From the NCBI RefSeq assembly GCF_900106055.1, contig NZ_LT629792.1, positions 1,860,001-1,924,000 on the forward strand: a stretch of 64,000 nt of DNA. Direction: 5' to 3'. The notes under the pieces were generated by a model that worked only from the letters and a program-made list of their open reading frames with translations, was not told the DNA's origin and made no database searches. Made by a program: the position numbers and the translations under genes. Below, piece by piece: positions 63,868 through 64,000 of this stretch. Numbering within the stretch: position 1 is the stretch's first letter; the number at the start of each line of letters is the position of its first letter. Source of the stretch: Schaalia radingae (lineage in GTDB: Bacteria > Actinomycetota > Actinomycetes > Actinomycetales > Actinomycetaceae).

Positions 63868-63873
63868 AAGCTA
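63868..63873 (-). promoter_or_regulatory. -10 element, leaderless helicase-like gene
   Basis: TAGCTT on the minus strand, six bases (AGGAGA) before the GTG at 63861. AGGAG is one base from the start, too close to be a ribosome site. Confidence 0.4.
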
Positions 63874-64000
63874 ATTGCTAATGGCCACGCTTTTGTGGAA
63901 GCGCCGCGGTATGCCCCCAATTAACACGAGGATGACGCCGACGCATTCCGGAGCTGGCCAGCTGGCAGGAATCGCACGGGCGGTAAGTCTCATGTGAGGG

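Overview
This window is chromosomal DNA of a high-GC Gram-positive bacterium (Actinobacteria). The signs are a menaquinone pathway with a geranylgeranyl-reductase gene beside complex I, the 32-residue ribosomal protein bS22 next to a small excisionase-type HTH gene, disA/radA, and the conserved order dacB - DUF2342 - tilS - hpt - ftsH - folE - folP - folB/folK - DUF3180. Codon use, many GTG starts and gene content fit the Actinomycetaceae (Actinomyces/Schaalia-like) best; I cannot fix the genus. I saw no tRNA, rRNA, insertion sequence, prophage or CRISPR array. Nearly all of the window is ordinary core genome. Layout: (1) 1-9340, minus strand: geranylgeranyl reductase then nuoA-B-C-D-E-F-G and the start of nuoH, mostly translationally coupled by ATGA/TGATG overlaps. 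(2) 9499-11592: divergent menG and menF. (3) 11593-12019: a convergent intergenic space with a striking inverted array of about 17-bp repeats at 31-bp spacing. (4) 12020-19436, minus: GH31 glycosidase, HtrA protease, menD, menC. (5) 19463-21807: small membrane protein, argF/arcB, menB. (6) 21907-25098, minus: thiamin salvage operon thiM-thiE-thiD-tenA under a TPP riboswitch. (7) 25120-28918: L,D-transpeptidase, then menE-menA. (8) 28960-32496: PLDc_N protein, histidine phosphatase, bS22, HTH protein, LacI regulator. (9) 32720-39197: GH32 beta-fructosidase, TrkH/TrkA potassium uptake, radA, disA. (10) 39216-50546, minus: secreted protein, DUF3180, folate genes, ftsH, hpt, tilS, degenerate DUF2342, dacB. 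(11) 50651-57950: ppa, RipA-like NlpC/P60 hydrolase, metY-metX, alpha/beta hydrolase, conserved hypothetical. (12) 58194-64000: SAF/CpaB-like protein, mscL, a small basic protein and a giant helicase-like protein. Working together: menF-D-C-B-E-A-G make menaquinone (menH/menI not seen here), which complex I reduces; the reductase probably saturates isoprenoid chains. TrkH/TrkA sits near disA, whose product c-di-AMP commonly controls potassium transport. Peptidoglycan is handled by the L,D-transpeptidase, PBP4 and the NlpC/P60 hydrolase. Three things stand out in regulation. Many genes have TANNNT exactly 6-7 nt before the start codon, as expected for leaderless mRNAs. The NlpC/P60 promoter carries seven 9-10-bp-phased (G/T)TCAC repeats just upstream of its -35, like MtrA sites. 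Three proteins keep their family fold but have lost defining residues: NuoG (all four N7 cluster cysteines), the DUF2342 protein (HExxH) and the helicase-like protein (P-loop).
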